Shown here in pieces: positions 54,075-63,716 of a DNA stretch of 64,000 nucleotides. The position numbers and the translations under genes are program-made. The number at the start of each line of letters is the position of its first letter. Positions within the stretch are counted from its first letter, which is position 1. Under the pieces are notes generated by a model. The model saw only the letters and a program-made list of their open reading frames with translations, was not told the DNA's origin and did no database searches. Source of the stretch: Acanthosepion esculentum (Eukaryota; Mollusca; Cephalopoda; Sepiida; Sepiidae); contig OZ038487.1 in NCBI GenBank assembly GCA_964036315.1, positions 49,516,659-49,580,658 on the forward strand. Direction: 5' to 3'.

Positions 54075-55155
54075 TAAGAATATTTTATGGGTCATGGAAG
54101 TCACTTTAAAATGAAGACATCGTCGTCGTTGTTGGTGTGAATATTGTTGAGCAAAGGCTTGATTGGCTGCTCAGGTGACTAGCACAATGAATAAAATTAA
54201 TGGCCCCAGTCAAAGTGGTTACAATGTTTCCAAGAAGAATCAAGATTGAAAAATTTTTTTTTTTTTTTTGTATTCATTTTTATATCTGTTTCTATTTACT
54301 TATTTAAATGGCCGCTGTATGTTTCAACTGCTGCTTTTGTTGTGTAAGGACAACGATGATGAGTTGATCGACTTGTTTTGTGATCGTGGTTAAGGTTGTG
54401 GTTTTTCAGAGTGATTTTTTTGTTTTTCTTTCTTTTCATTCCTCACTTTTTCTGGTGTGGGATGAAGACCGGAAAGGAAATGTGTGCATGGATTGTCGGT
54501 GAGGTTAATGGGTGGGGGGGGGGGGAGCAAGAGAAGGATAAGTTGTGATCATCTGAAAATTGAAATACCAATAAAAAACGAAAACAGAAACAAAAGTAAG
54601 AAAAAGAAACGGTGCCAATCACGACAATATCAGTGAACAAATATCTCAAATGGCTTGTCAAAGAATTGCTCCATCCTTCTCCCACCAATTTGATGCCAAG
54701 AATGAGTCCAGATCATGATCCTTAGCCATTTACAGATGAATTGCTGGAAGCATGAATTTACCGCTATGAGTAAGGGAGAGGCATATGGCAAAATTTTCAG
54801 TGTATTTTAAATTTTATTTTTATACTTTTGATAGTCTGGATTTGTTTGGTATGGGGATTTTGATGGTGGAAAATTCAAAGTGGGTGAAATAAAGCATGAC
54901 TGGGATGGTATGTATGTATTGTCAGTAAAATATCTTGGTTGGGTTAGTGATCCGTTAGGGTGCCAGTTGTGTTTTGTGAATTTAGTCTTAAGGCCAAGAA
55001 CTATAAGAAGTCTGTGGATGAGAAAGTGAAACATTAGATAAGAATGAAATTTAAAATGGAAAAGATAGAAAGAAAAAAGAAAGGAAGGGAAAGAAAAAAA
55101 GAAGGGAAGGAAGTTTTATGGAGAAATAGGGGCAATCAAAAAAGCAAAGTAATAT
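54075..55155. other. Interval with G-run and polypurine block
   Basis: Holds a G12 run at 54514-54525 and a GAAAGGAAGGGAAAG block near 55070-55115. No gene recognised. The minus-strand frame at 54807-55034 has no family motif. Confidence 0.4.
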
Positions 55156-55159
55156 AGAA

Positions 55160-55740
55160 TATTTTTTTCTTCTTACAATTATATTCAACCAATGTACAAG
55201 GCCCAAGAGCCGCTTAAGGTAGAGACTTACAGATTAAGAGGTACAGTTTATGGGCATATGTGGAGAAGATCACAATTAATCCTAGACTTGAAGGTTACCA
55301 TTATAGTGATCTTGGAAGCATCCTCTTGGGAGTCAGATCCACAAAGCAATGGTTTGTGAGAAGCTGCTGCTTAAGTAGAACTTTAATCTCACCAATGGAG
55401 TATGAATATGCATTGCATGGATGGTCTTAGCCTTGATGGTTAGAACTGGTGGAATTCAAGAATATATATTGAGGTCTGGGTTGAGTTTATGTCCTAACAT
55501 GCGCTCAAAGCATTGGGCCTCCCTGAGATAACACCTGTTCATCATGACTGGTGAAAATTCAGGGTTCACTCAGTGATGGTGAAAAGTCACAGTTTGGTTT
55601 TTGAGACATTGAATCTGACCAGCCAGTTTCTATCCCACTGTTTCTTCGTCAGAAGAGAGATCAGCTGCCAAGTTCTGGTTTTCTATAGTTTTGGCGGTGC
55701 ACATGTATACAACAGATATTCCCAAATGGTTGGAGTATAC
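55160..55740 (-). mobile_element. LINE family A, C-terminal fragment
   Basis: Minus strand from 55700: KTRTWQLISLLT-like start, WDRNWLVRFNVSKTKL (family: WGRKWLVTFNASKTKL), HHHHIVNPEFSPVMMN-like remnants and NHPCNAYSYSIGEIKVLLK. Then come the QTIALWI.LPRGCF motif and the 3' tail ending in GGCTCTTGGGCCTTGTACAT. Internal deletion and several stops. Confidence 0.72.
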
Positions 55741-56065
55741 ATCATTTATGTAAAGCAGAAAGAGGATTGGCCTGAAGTGAGAGAAGAAATGTTTGGTGAA
55801 AAGAAAAAGAGAGAAATGCTGAGAAAAACAATAAAGAAGTGCCTATGAAAATAAATTGGAAACAAAGAATGAAAATAACTATGTCCTGGTTTAGGCCTTC
55901 TACTGGTAACATGTAACCCAGTACAATCTGGTACATGCATGGGTGGTTAGCTTCTAAACCAGGCTCTACCACTAACTTTTTTGCTGGGGAGGAGGGTGGC
56001 ATGTTACTCTGCTGGATGAAAAATAAAACCTGACAAAGACTGGATGAGCTTCTTAGAGGAACCAA

Positions 56066-56077
<12 letters not shown>

Positions 56078-56120
<43 letters not shown>
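56078..56120. repeat. (TG)n-(TA)n array
   Basis: A short TG run, about 15 TA units and a TTTATATATAT end, directly abutting the SINE head. Confidence 0.92.
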
Positions 56121-56345
56121 GAGGCACAATGGAGTAGTAGACAGTGGCTAAGATTGAGGAATCAGAAAGCAGGGTTCGAATTCCAGTCAAATCCATTACA
56201 TTCACTTACATATTAATACCCTTGGGAAAGGTATTAATCCTCTTCTTCTCCCTCCAGCTATGGGTAAATAGCAGGACAGACTGGGTTCTATAGCTTTGGA
56301 TAGCAACTGGTCTAGGAGAAGGACAACTGTGAATTTAAAACCAGC
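56121..56345 (+). mobile_element. tRNA-derived SINE (SINE-1)
   Basis: Head GAGGCACAATGGAGTAGTAG, consensus-like B box GGGTTCGAATTCC, body ATTACATTCACTTACATATT, CCCTTGGGAAAGGTATTAAT, AGCAGGACAGACTGGGTTCT. It then switches to a CTAGGAGAAGGACAACTGTG tail, a variant 3' end also seen at 33577-33857 and 23535-23737. Confidence 0.85.
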
Positions 56346-56540
56346 AGACAGTCGTTTGTGGACCTTGTGGCACCAAGTCTCTCTATTCAGTCCTTCAATA
56401 AATGTGGTTGGTTCTGCACAAAGCCATCACCCCTATAATCAGATCAAATGTGCCGGTGTCTGACTCTCGGTTCCTAGGAACCGAGCTGCCTGACCCTCAT
56501 ACGTTGAATACAACAGGAGAGTCCACCATATATATATGAG
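56345..56540 (+). repeat. Repeat module M, copy 2
   Basis: TGTGGTTGGTTCTGCACAAA, GTCTGACTCTCGGTTCCTAG, GACCCTCATACG and GAGTCCACCATATATATA match 23755-23925 in order. It may be the true distal end of a SINE-1 subtype. Confidence 0.72.
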
Positions 56541-56799
56541 GCTAGTGATGATGCCTTGATAAAAACACTTGCTCTTGAACCACCATGAGTGTCTTAATCT
56601 TTTTCTTAAAACAATTTTTCTGGAAATAGGTTTCTCAAATCCAGTATCTGTTATTGCTCTTTCCAGTATTGATGGGGTCTTCCTTCCTAACCTTTTATTT
56701 GAAATAGTGAGGAGAGTTGATAATACCAATAACAATGGAAGTGAAAATAATAATAGAGAGAAATTATTATTTCCATTTTTATATTTAGGACATCTATAA

Positions 56800-57235
56800 G
56801 AAACCAAAGAAAGTGTACTGAATTGCTACATAATATTTAATCTCCTGCATGGCAGCAAATGCTAGACAATTTTTTCACCAATGAATAGACTTGAAGCAAC
56901 ATAGATATTAACAAATGCTAAGAATACCATGGACAGAGCATGTGAGCAATAAGAAAGTTAAAGGAAAATAGGAACTATGAGGAAACATATTTGTAATCGA
57001 AAAGAGACGGTTAAAATTTCTGGAACACAGGAATGAGGAAAGAAGGCCTAGAGAATTTGAAACTCACAAGATATATTGAAGTCAAAAGGAGAAAACAGCG
57101 AGTCACCTACTTAATGGATGACAGAACAGAAACAAAGTTTGATGGTAAAGTGTCAAAAGTTACTTAGAGCAAATCAGGAATTTGTGGAGAGCCATGATCG
57201 ATTACATCCTCAAAAGACATGGTATGTAAAAAAAA
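56800..57235 (+). mobile_element. LINE family B, 3' fragment
   Basis: Plus strand: KETKESVLNCYIIFN-like start, TCACCAATGAATAGACTTGA, GCTAAGAATACCATGGACAG (RIPWTEHVSNKK), GGTTAAAATTTCTGGAACAC, GAGAGCCATGATCGATTACA, ending GACATGGTATGTAAAAAAA. Immediately followed by the second 5S/tRNA SINE. Confidence 0.78.
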
Positions 57236-57239
57236 GACT

Positions 57240-57624
57240 GATTCATTCATTCATTTTCTACAGTTTATCAACCCTTTACAGGTTATTTACAGACAGAAAG
57301 TATTTTTAGATTGTAACATTTTTTAGAGATAATAATGGTTTAGTGATAAAGTCTTACTAATTAACCCATAACTGGGGGAGAAGAGGTGGATTCATACCTT
57401 TCTCAATTATATTACGTGTAGGTAAATATAATAAAACCAACGGGAATTGGAACTCTGTTCTCTGATAAACAATTCCAAGACATTATCAATTACACCAATT
57501 GCATATTTAAGCTTACAGCACTTTGTATTGGCAAGTGATCACCCACCAAGGCACTGACCAGACTTGACATTGCTTAACTCCAGTGATTGTACAAGAACTG
57601 ACTGTTAAATGTGATGTGGCCATA
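57240..57624 (-). mobile_element. 5S rRNA/tRNA chimeric SINE, copy 2
   Basis: Minus-strand order: 5S-like head (57624-57511) with GGCCACATCACATTTAACAG, CTGGAGTTAAGCAATGTCAA and CCTTGGTGGGTGATCACTTG. A tRNA-like part follows with TTGGTGTAATTGATAATGTC and GAGTTCCAATTCCCG, then the body AGAAAGGTATGAATCCACCT and CCCCAGTTATGGGTTAATTA. The 3' tail is AACCTGTAAAGGGTTGATAA, ending in (ATGA)n. The 5S region is closer to a canonical 5S rRNA than in copy 1. It lies 3' of a LINE B tail in opposite orientation. Confidence 0.88.
57511..57624 (-). other. 5S rRNA-derived head of the SINE
   Basis: About 114 nt co-linear with 5S rRNA, including the internal promoter region AGTTAAGCAATGTCAAGTCT and GGTGGGTGATCACTTG. 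Diverged, so not a working 5S gene. Confidence 0.83.
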
Positions 57625-58384
57625 AGTAAAAGAAGATTGAGTGATCACTGCAAGAGACCAAGCTAAAATTTTCAGCATTTTCTTCAGCAGTTTTATTGAC
57701 TTCCACAAAAATTTTACAAGTGGGACTGGTTATATAAATAAACAGGCTTGTAAAGATGCTGAAGGTGATTACTTCCCATTTTACAGAATGCATTTACTAA
57801 CTTTTTGAGGATCATGTGGTTGATGATGGGCAATTGTTGTTTAGTCTGAGATAAATAGAAATGTATCAGTCAGTGGCTGCTCAAAGACGTAGCAAATATC
57901 ACTGATTGTAAATAATGAACATCAAAGATATCATCTGGGTTTTATTCTGCGCATTTCATTTGTTGCTAATAAAGAAAACTAATTTTTTTTTTTTTTTTTT
58001 TTTTTACAAAAAACTTTTTTTAACTTCTATCACTATGGCTGATGCTAACCACCAAGAGAGCAACTCTGTGCACTTAGTCTCAAGTTTTATACTGACATTT
58101 TTTGTAATCATTTCATTTTAAGCAAGGTGATAACGATGAAGAGGAATACTGGTAATGAAAGGAAAAACCTTTGGAAGGAACCACAAACCCAATCCTCAAG
58201 AGGAAACAAGGGATAAACCACTTCTCATGTTCAAAAAATTGGTAACAAGGGTGAACCAGATGATGACTAGAACAATTATATTGAATCAATTGGTAAGTCT
58301 ACTTCTAGGAAAGTTGTGCTAAACAATTTTTCTTGCCAGATAGTATCTAGTATATTTATAAGTTTACCATTCATCCAAGCGGGC

Positions 58385-58460
58385 TACAAAACGAGAGGAA
58401 GTTGTGGAGAGCCATGATCACCAACGCCATGAAGAGACACGGTACATAGAAGAAGAAGTA
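58385..58460 (+). mobile_element. LINE family B, terminal 75 bp
   Basis: GAGGAAGTTGTGGAGAGCCA then TGATCACCAACGCCATGAAG and ACACGGTACATAGAAGAAGA is the extreme 3' end of family B. Confidence 0.72.
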
Positions 58461-58464
58461 AAAA

Positions 58465-59655
58465 AGATAACAATTTAAATTCATGAGATTGTCAAGTTCT
58501 GTGAAATAGAAAACCAACTCTAAATTCCCAATTTATCTTTCATCTTAGAATTTGTTTTCAGACTATAACAATTTTAGCTGAAATTGGACACCTGAAACCT
58601 CTGTAAAAGTGGTAAACTGATCTGGCATCATGTAGAAAACCTGGCACTCTCCTAAAGATATTTAAGATGAATCCATTCCAGATGTGCCTTAAACTTTTAT
58701 AGCTTAGATGCCATATTACCTGATGCTGAATAATCAATATAAACATTGTTAACTTCAAACAAGTCAGCAAGAATAAACAAAGCTTTTAACAATGTTTTCA
58801 AACTCCTCATTCTATAATTACTGTACATTTGTCAAACAGTGGCACAAAGCCATAGGCTTAACTGCATAAAATAGTCAGGTATAGCTCCCAGTAACTAAGA
58901 ACCACTTCTCTTGATAACTTCTACCTGAGTGGAGGGTTGGGAGAATCCTTTCAACACATTGTTAATTGTCTAAATTTCTCCTCTTGATCAACTTTGCTTG
59001 GTTCAGTGACATCATCTGAAAAGCAATTTCAGTTAGAAATAGATGAAATTGAAGTAAGGAAAACAACAGTTTTATCAGTTCTAGTTACGCCATTTATATC
59101 CATATTAAAATCTAGTGTGGCAATAAAATAAGCACACCCCCATTTCCCCTCTCACTTGTAACTATCCATTACAATAAATATATCGTTTTCAGTGCTGAAG
59201 CTGAATTAAGTCTAATAAAGCTTCATACACTTATACTTGGTGTTGTTACTATATTACATCTGGTATTAATTATAGAAATTTAAAATGAAAATCCAGTATT
59301 AATTATAGAGTTAAAAAATTGAAAACAAACCCGGTATTTTACCTATGGGTCATTAATGCTCACTGTCCCATTTTTGGCATTAATTGGCTAATAATGAGAA
59401 GTTGTTAACAAAGTTCAAAGTTTAAAAATGCTTTTTGTATTGTGAAAGTTATTCTAAAATGATGTGCACAGAGTTAAGTGTAGGGAATGTGCGTTTATGC
59501 ATAGCAGTATATCCACACCCATGTTTCAATTTCCAGGCCAATTGACATTAATTTCAATGTTTAAAAAATAAGCATGATAGATTACTACGTAAACACATGT
59601 AATAAATAATATATATGTTTACAAATGGAAATTAGTGTGTATGTATGTAGTGATT
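58465..59655. other. Interval without recognised gene
   Basis: No shared repeat and no credible exon noticed. The frame at 58558-58770 lacks motifs. Confidence 0.35.
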
Positions 59656-59659
59656 TACT

Positions 59660-59915
59660 AAGCTAGAGTGAGTTTATGTCCCAACAGACATTCCAGGACA
59701 GGAGCCTCATTGAGAGTTCAACCGTTCACCATGACTGGAGAAAACTCAGTGCTACTCCGTGATGATGAAATGTTACTAACTTTGGGAGATATCGAAAAGC
59801 TATAAGCCAGTTCCTTTCTTATAGAGTTGTGTGAGCAAGATCAGAGGAAAGATCAGTTGGCAGGCTTTGGCTATGGAGATTTTTGGTGGTGCTAACATAA
59901 ACTGCATGTATATAT
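59660..59915 (-). mobile_element. LINE family A, internal fragment
   Basis: Matches 55480-55740 in the same orientation: TGAGTTTATGTCCCAACAGA, CCATGACTGGAGAAAACTCA, GATGATGAAATGTTACTAAC, GAAAGATCAGTTGGCAGGCT. Non-coding through stops. Confidence 0.7.
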
Positions 59916-59917
59916 TT

Positions 59918-60190
59918 AATGGTTTAACTCTGGAAGAACTACCAGGATTTATTGTTGGGAGACATAATCTTTACAACATAAGATATACAGATGATATAGT
60001 GTTGATGGCAGATACAGAAAGAAAACTGCAGGAACTCCTACAGACGGTAGTAAAGGACTAAATACCAATTGTAAGAAGATAGAATGTGTGGTTGTCAGCA
60101 AGAGGAAAAGCCCAAGATGCGAACTATGAATTGGACATGTCAAAATCAAGGAAGTACACAAATTCAAACATCTAACAAGTTTCATAAGAG
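59918..60190 (+). mobile_element. LINE family B, RT palm fragment
   Basis: The plus strand reads FIVGRHNLYNIRYTDDIVLM (the palm motif appears as YTDD), then ADTERKLQELLQTVVKD and a frameshift, followed by CKKIECVVVSKRKSPRCEL and VKIKEVHKFKHLTSFI. This is the only family B copy with the catalytic motif clearly readable. It lies back to back with the opposite-strand family A fragment. Confidence 0.85.
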
Positions 60191-60619
60191 AATGTAAAAT
60201 TTGACACCCTCCAGATTAAAAACAAAACCACTTAAAAATTAAAGATTTATATACCTTTTTCAAACTAATTTACTAGCTTATTCAAGCCAGAAGGACTTTC
60301 TCTCCATGAAGGTTTTTATTCAATAATAATAAAAACAATAAAATTAAACCATTACTGTATAAAGTTACCTTAAAATTTTCTCCCCACACCCAATCTACCT
60401 TGCTGGCTAATGGTAAATCTCGGGGGTGGGATGAGGGGGATTTTAAATTTTAGGTAACATGCTCAATAAAAATAATTGGACACCATGCATTGATGGTTTA
60501 AATAGTTTTATCATCTGAGATTAGTAGGTACTAATTAAACCAAAGCATGTATGAAACTTACTAATTATTAATATATCCTAAGGTTTGTCCCAAACTTTTG
60601 GGTTATAGTTTTATATATA

Positions 60620-61085
60620 TAGTATAGCTGACCACTCGTATTCGAGGATACCCGTCTACTAGGGTGGTTGGCCAATGCTTATTGTAGCTACTTGTTCAGT
60701 CGCATTTGTGTTTATTCAACACGCTATGGTTTACGCTGCAACTATGCTAGCAGACCTTAGTTACAGTTTCTGGGAAAAAGCATGTTATGTAGGATGAACA
60801 ACATTTTGAACAAGGCCAGCATGCTCAAGCCCTCGGCCACTATGACTTGTAACTTTGTGCCAGCAAGGGATCCGTCTACCCAATTTCACTCACAAGGCTT
60901 GGGTCAATCCGTGGTATAGTTTTCAGGCACATTCCAAAGGTGCCACACACTGGGAACAACCTCAATCCAGTCTGATAACATCAGAAAGTCTCCTTCCTGA
61001 CAAATCAACCATGGTGAGATTCGAACCTGGGTCTCCTGGTCAGAATGCGAATGTTCTAACCACTCAGCCATGTGCCTATAGTATA
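60620..61085 (-). mobile_element. tRNA-derived SINE (SINE-3)
   Basis: The minus-strand head at 61078-61010 reads ACATGGCTGAGTGGTTAGAA (good A box) and CAGGTTCGAATCTCACCATG (good B box). The acceptor ends do not pair, so this is a SINE head, not a tRNA gene. The body follows through GTTTTCCCAGTGTGTGGCAC-like sequence and GTGAAATTGGGTAGACGGAT to ACCCTAGTAGACGGGTATCC and TCGAATACGAGTGGTC. About 460 bp if it is one unit. A head-only relative is at 63656-63716. Confidence 0.75.
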
Positions 61086-61167
61086 ATCTCATGATCATTA
61101 GTCTCATAACCTGATCATAAACACACACACACACATACATACATACATATATTAGTAAAAAAAAAAT

Positions 61168-61265
61168 CCAATTCTGTAAATTGTTTGGTCCTTGGTGTTT
61201 TGAGTAAAAGATTTTATGCCGATGCATGTGTGTTGGTAAGTATGTAAAATTATAACAAAAATGTG
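61168..61265 (+). repeat. Inverted repeat X, copy 1
   Basis: AATTGTTTGGTCCTTGGTGT ... GATGCATGTGTGTTGGTAAG ... AACAAAAATGTGACAAATGT has a reverse-complement partner at 62998-63101. Confidence 0.9.
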
Positions 61266-61376
61266 ACAAATGTAGGAAAATTAACAGCTGACTCTGGATT
61301 GAAGTGATTGAGAAAGCATCCTCTTGGGAGTCTGTTCCACAAAGTAGCAGTTCTTGGGAAGGAGCTGTCTGAATGT
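61266..61376 (-). mobile_element. LINE family A, terminal fragment (duplicated unit)
   Basis: The minus strand encodes the TATLWNRLPRGCF region. The sequence from GTAGGAAAATTAACAGCTGA to CTTCTTCAGTCAGTTATGGG is almost identical to 63236-63376, including the junction with a SINE-1 3' end (GTTATGGGCCATGTGCGATA). Confidence 0.82.
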
Positions 61377-61449
61377 AACTACCTTCTTCAGTCAGTTATG
61401 GGCCATGTGCGATACATGCTTGTGTATATATATGTATGTGTGTGTGAAA

Positions 61450-61457
<8 letters not shown>

Positions 61458-61490
<33 letters not shown>
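61458..61490. repeat. (TA)n array
   Basis: About 14 TA units replace the rest of the SINE in this copy of the duplicated unit. Confidence 0.92.
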
Positions 61491-61494
<4 letters not shown>

Positions 61495-61600
61495 CCTCTC
61501 GTAACCTCTCCAGGTCATAGGGACACCCCATGTAGTGCAACTGTAGCAGTAGTTGAATGTCTGGTAAGCTAGCCTGACAGATGAAGGTCAACCCTCTCCA

Positions 61601-61787
61601 GGCTGGTTTGAATTCAGAGTTTTCCTTCTTTCACCCAGTTTATTTACCCATAGCTGGGGTGGGGACCAGAAATGGATTCATGCCTTTTCCAAGGATATTT
61701 GTGTATAAGTAAATGTAATGAACTTGACAAACTCATCTCTCAAATTCTCCATTCTGAGCTATTATCAATTACACCACTGTGCATTTA
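61601..61787 (-). mobile_element. tRNA-derived SINE (SINE-1), 3'-truncated
   Basis: The minus strand has GTGTAATTGATAATAGCTCA (head), TTACATTTACTTATACACAA, CTTGGAAAAGGCATGAATCC, CCCCAGCTATGGGTAAATAA and the variant tail ending CTCTGAATTCAAACCAGCC. Confidence 0.78.
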
Positions 61788-61791
61788 CACG

Positions 61792-61796
<5 letters not shown>

Positions 61797-61830
<34 letters not shown>

Positions 61831-61850
61831 CATATATATATATATATATT
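61797..61850. repeat. (TA)n array
   Basis: About 25 TA units with TACATACA interruptions, next to a SINE-2 copy. Confidence 0.93.
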
Positions 61851-61857
61851 TTTTTTT

Positions 61858-62080
61858 TGTCATCCACAGACAGACTGTTTCGCCGTTTCACAGCTCATCT
61901 GTGTGGCTAGACGTCCGGTTGCCTCTAGCTAGGATCGAAACCCGACTGAATTGGCATCAGTCGGAACTTCTACCACTAAGCCGTCGGCTCACGGCAGGGA
62001 TGAAGGTGAATTTTAGCGTGTTTACTTTTAGATTTAGATAAACACACAGTGACTGACAGTGACTCAATTCTGCTGAAGAG
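61858..62080 (-). mobile_element. TA-associated tRNA-derived SINE (SINE-2), copy 3 with leader
   Basis: The minus strand runs: leader GAGTCACTGTCAGTCACTGT and TTCACCTTCATCCCTGCCGT, head GACGGCTTAGTGGTAGAAGT (A box), GGGTTTCGATCCTAG (B box), body CAACCGGACGTCTAGCCACA, ACAGTCTGTCTGTGGATGAC, then poly(A) and (TA)n. Best copy of this family. TA arrays lie on both sides. Confidence 0.82.
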
Positions 62081-62109
62081 TCATGCAATATATATATATA
62101 TATATATCT

Positions 62110-62990
62110 AAGCCAAAATATTAAACCATATAACACCATATCTAATTAATAGTTATTGTATCTCTACAGATGATTTCTTTCAGATCTTACACAAGTCCAA
62201 TCAATCAAATTCTTGCATTGAAAACTTATTTGTCTCATTATATGAAAACATTTACAACCCCCGCCTCCCTTCCTCCACTTGAAATTAAACTGAACATTTT
62301 ATCAAAAGTGTCATGTAGTACTAAAGTTTCCTTTTATAATCAGTGGTAATTTTTTTTCATATATACTCACGTATTCATTATGAGTTCCCCTCTTGGTCCT
62401 TGTTTTTATATATATGAAAGAGAAACAGAAATACCACATATTTTAATGTTATTAATGCCATAAAATGAGTTAAAATATTTCAAATAGCAAAATTAAAGTT
62501 AATTTGGTTGTGGGGGTATAATTGTGAGGCAAGTGGAGTGATTTACATAGGAGCCCCGATTCACTCAGATTTCAGCGGCAGTTGGAATTTTTATTCTAAA
62601 ACTTTTGTATTCACTATCTTCAGTTGAGGCCTGTTCCAAACATCATACTCTTTATTCATCTCAGCTGGTGAAATATGAGAAAATATTTCAAGAAATAGAT
62701 GGGATGGGTTGCCCCACCCCACATTCCATTTTTAAACTGCTTACCTTGTTTCAAGCACAGAACATCCATATAATGAAATGTACTCATAACTGTACAGACA
62801 TATTATGCACTTGTATACACATGACATGTGTATTTATATACACTAGAGATGACTTAATAATCTGTTCAAAATTGTATACGTAAATATGTAACTACAAAAG
62901 ATAAAGAATACCTCTTTACATAATGATGTAAATTTACTTATGAATACTTATGCGTAATTATATCGTTTGAACATATTATCTTAAGAGATT
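62110..62990. other. Interval without recognised gene
   Basis: The frame at 62605-62883 has no motif. No repeat shared with the rest of the window was noticed. Confidence 0.35.
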
Positions 62991-62997
62991 TTATTTA

Positions 62998-63101
62998 CAT
63001 TTGTCACATTTTTGTTATAATTTGACATACTTACCAACACACATGCATCGGCATAAAACCTTTTACTCAAAACAGCAAGGACCAAACAATTTACAAATTG
63101 G
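62998..63101 (-). repeat. Inverted repeat X, copy 2
   Basis: Reverse complement of 61168-61265 with few differences (GTCACATTTTTGTTATAATT, ACCAACACACATGCATCGGC, CAAGGACCAAACAATTTACA). Confidence 0.9.
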
Positions 63102-63129
63102 AGTTTTTTTTGTTTTTTTTTTACTAATT

Positions 63130-63358
63130 GTTCACCTCATAAAGTGTTACTAAATTGTTCACCTCAAGAGTGTTACTAAATGAGGTAGTTGCATGAACAT
63201 AAGAGGAGGAGGTGAGAAGTGCATATTATAAGGCAATGTAGGAAAGTTAACAGCTGACTCTGGATTGAAGTGATTGAGGAAGCATCCTCTTGGGAGTCTG
63301 TTCCACAAAGTAGCAGTTCTTGGGAAGGAGCTGTCTGAATGCAACTACCTTCTTCAGT
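63130..63358 (-). mobile_element. LINE family A, terminal fragment with tandem 3' tail
   Basis: The minus strand reads SSFPRTATLWNRLPRGCFLN then HFNPESAVNFPTLPYNMHFS, the family A C-terminus (RTAALWNRLPRGCFPDHYN). The 3' end shows a short tandem repeat of ACTAAATTGTTCACCTCA-type units (about 26 bp, on the plus strand 63122-63180). Confidence 0.83.
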
Positions 63359-63655
63359 CAGTTATGGGCAATGTGCGATACATGCTTAAGCAATCATGTA
63401 TCTATCAATACATGACTGACAAAGCAGATTTTTTCCCACAGTAGGTTGCCATTTCTTTCTGTGGTAGACCAGTTGCCATCCAAGGCTACAGAACCCGGTC
63501 TGTCTTGTTATTTACCCATAGCTGGGGAGAGAAGAAGAGGATTTATACCTTTCCTAAGGGTATTAGCATGTAAGTGAATGTAATGGATTCGACTGGAATT
63601 TGAACTCGACTCCCTGGTTCCTCAATCCGAGCCACTATCCATTACTCCACCTAAG
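63357..63655 (-). mobile_element. tRNA-derived SINE (SINE-1), full length
   Basis: Complete on the minus strand: AGGTGGAGTAATGGATAGTG, CGAGTTCAAATTCCAGTCGA, TTACATTCACTTACATGCTA, CCCTTAGGAAAGGTATAAAT, AGACCGGGTTCTGTAGCCTT, GCTTTGTCAGTCATGTATTG, TTAAGCATGTATCGCACATT. It begins exactly where LINE A coding similarity ends, the same junction as at 61376. Confidence 0.88.
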
Positions 63656-63716
63656 TCTCCTTTCTGAAAAATCGACCCTGGTGAGATTTGAACCTGAGTC
63701 TCATGGTCAGAAAGCG
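63656..63716 (-). mobile_element. SINE-3 head fragment
   Basis: The minus strand reads CATGAGACTCAGGTTCAAAT then CTCACCAGGGTCGATTTTTC, matching the B-box region of 60620-61085. The A box part is lost. Confidence 0.68.

Noticed and set aside
57511..57624. 5S rRNA gene
   Set aside because: Too diverged, fused to a tRNA-like SINE body, and a second copy shares the fusion.
61010..61078. tRNA gene with good A and B boxes on the minus strand
   Set aside because: The acceptor-stem ends do not pair and a SINE body follows; a partial second copy exists at 63656. It is a SINE head.
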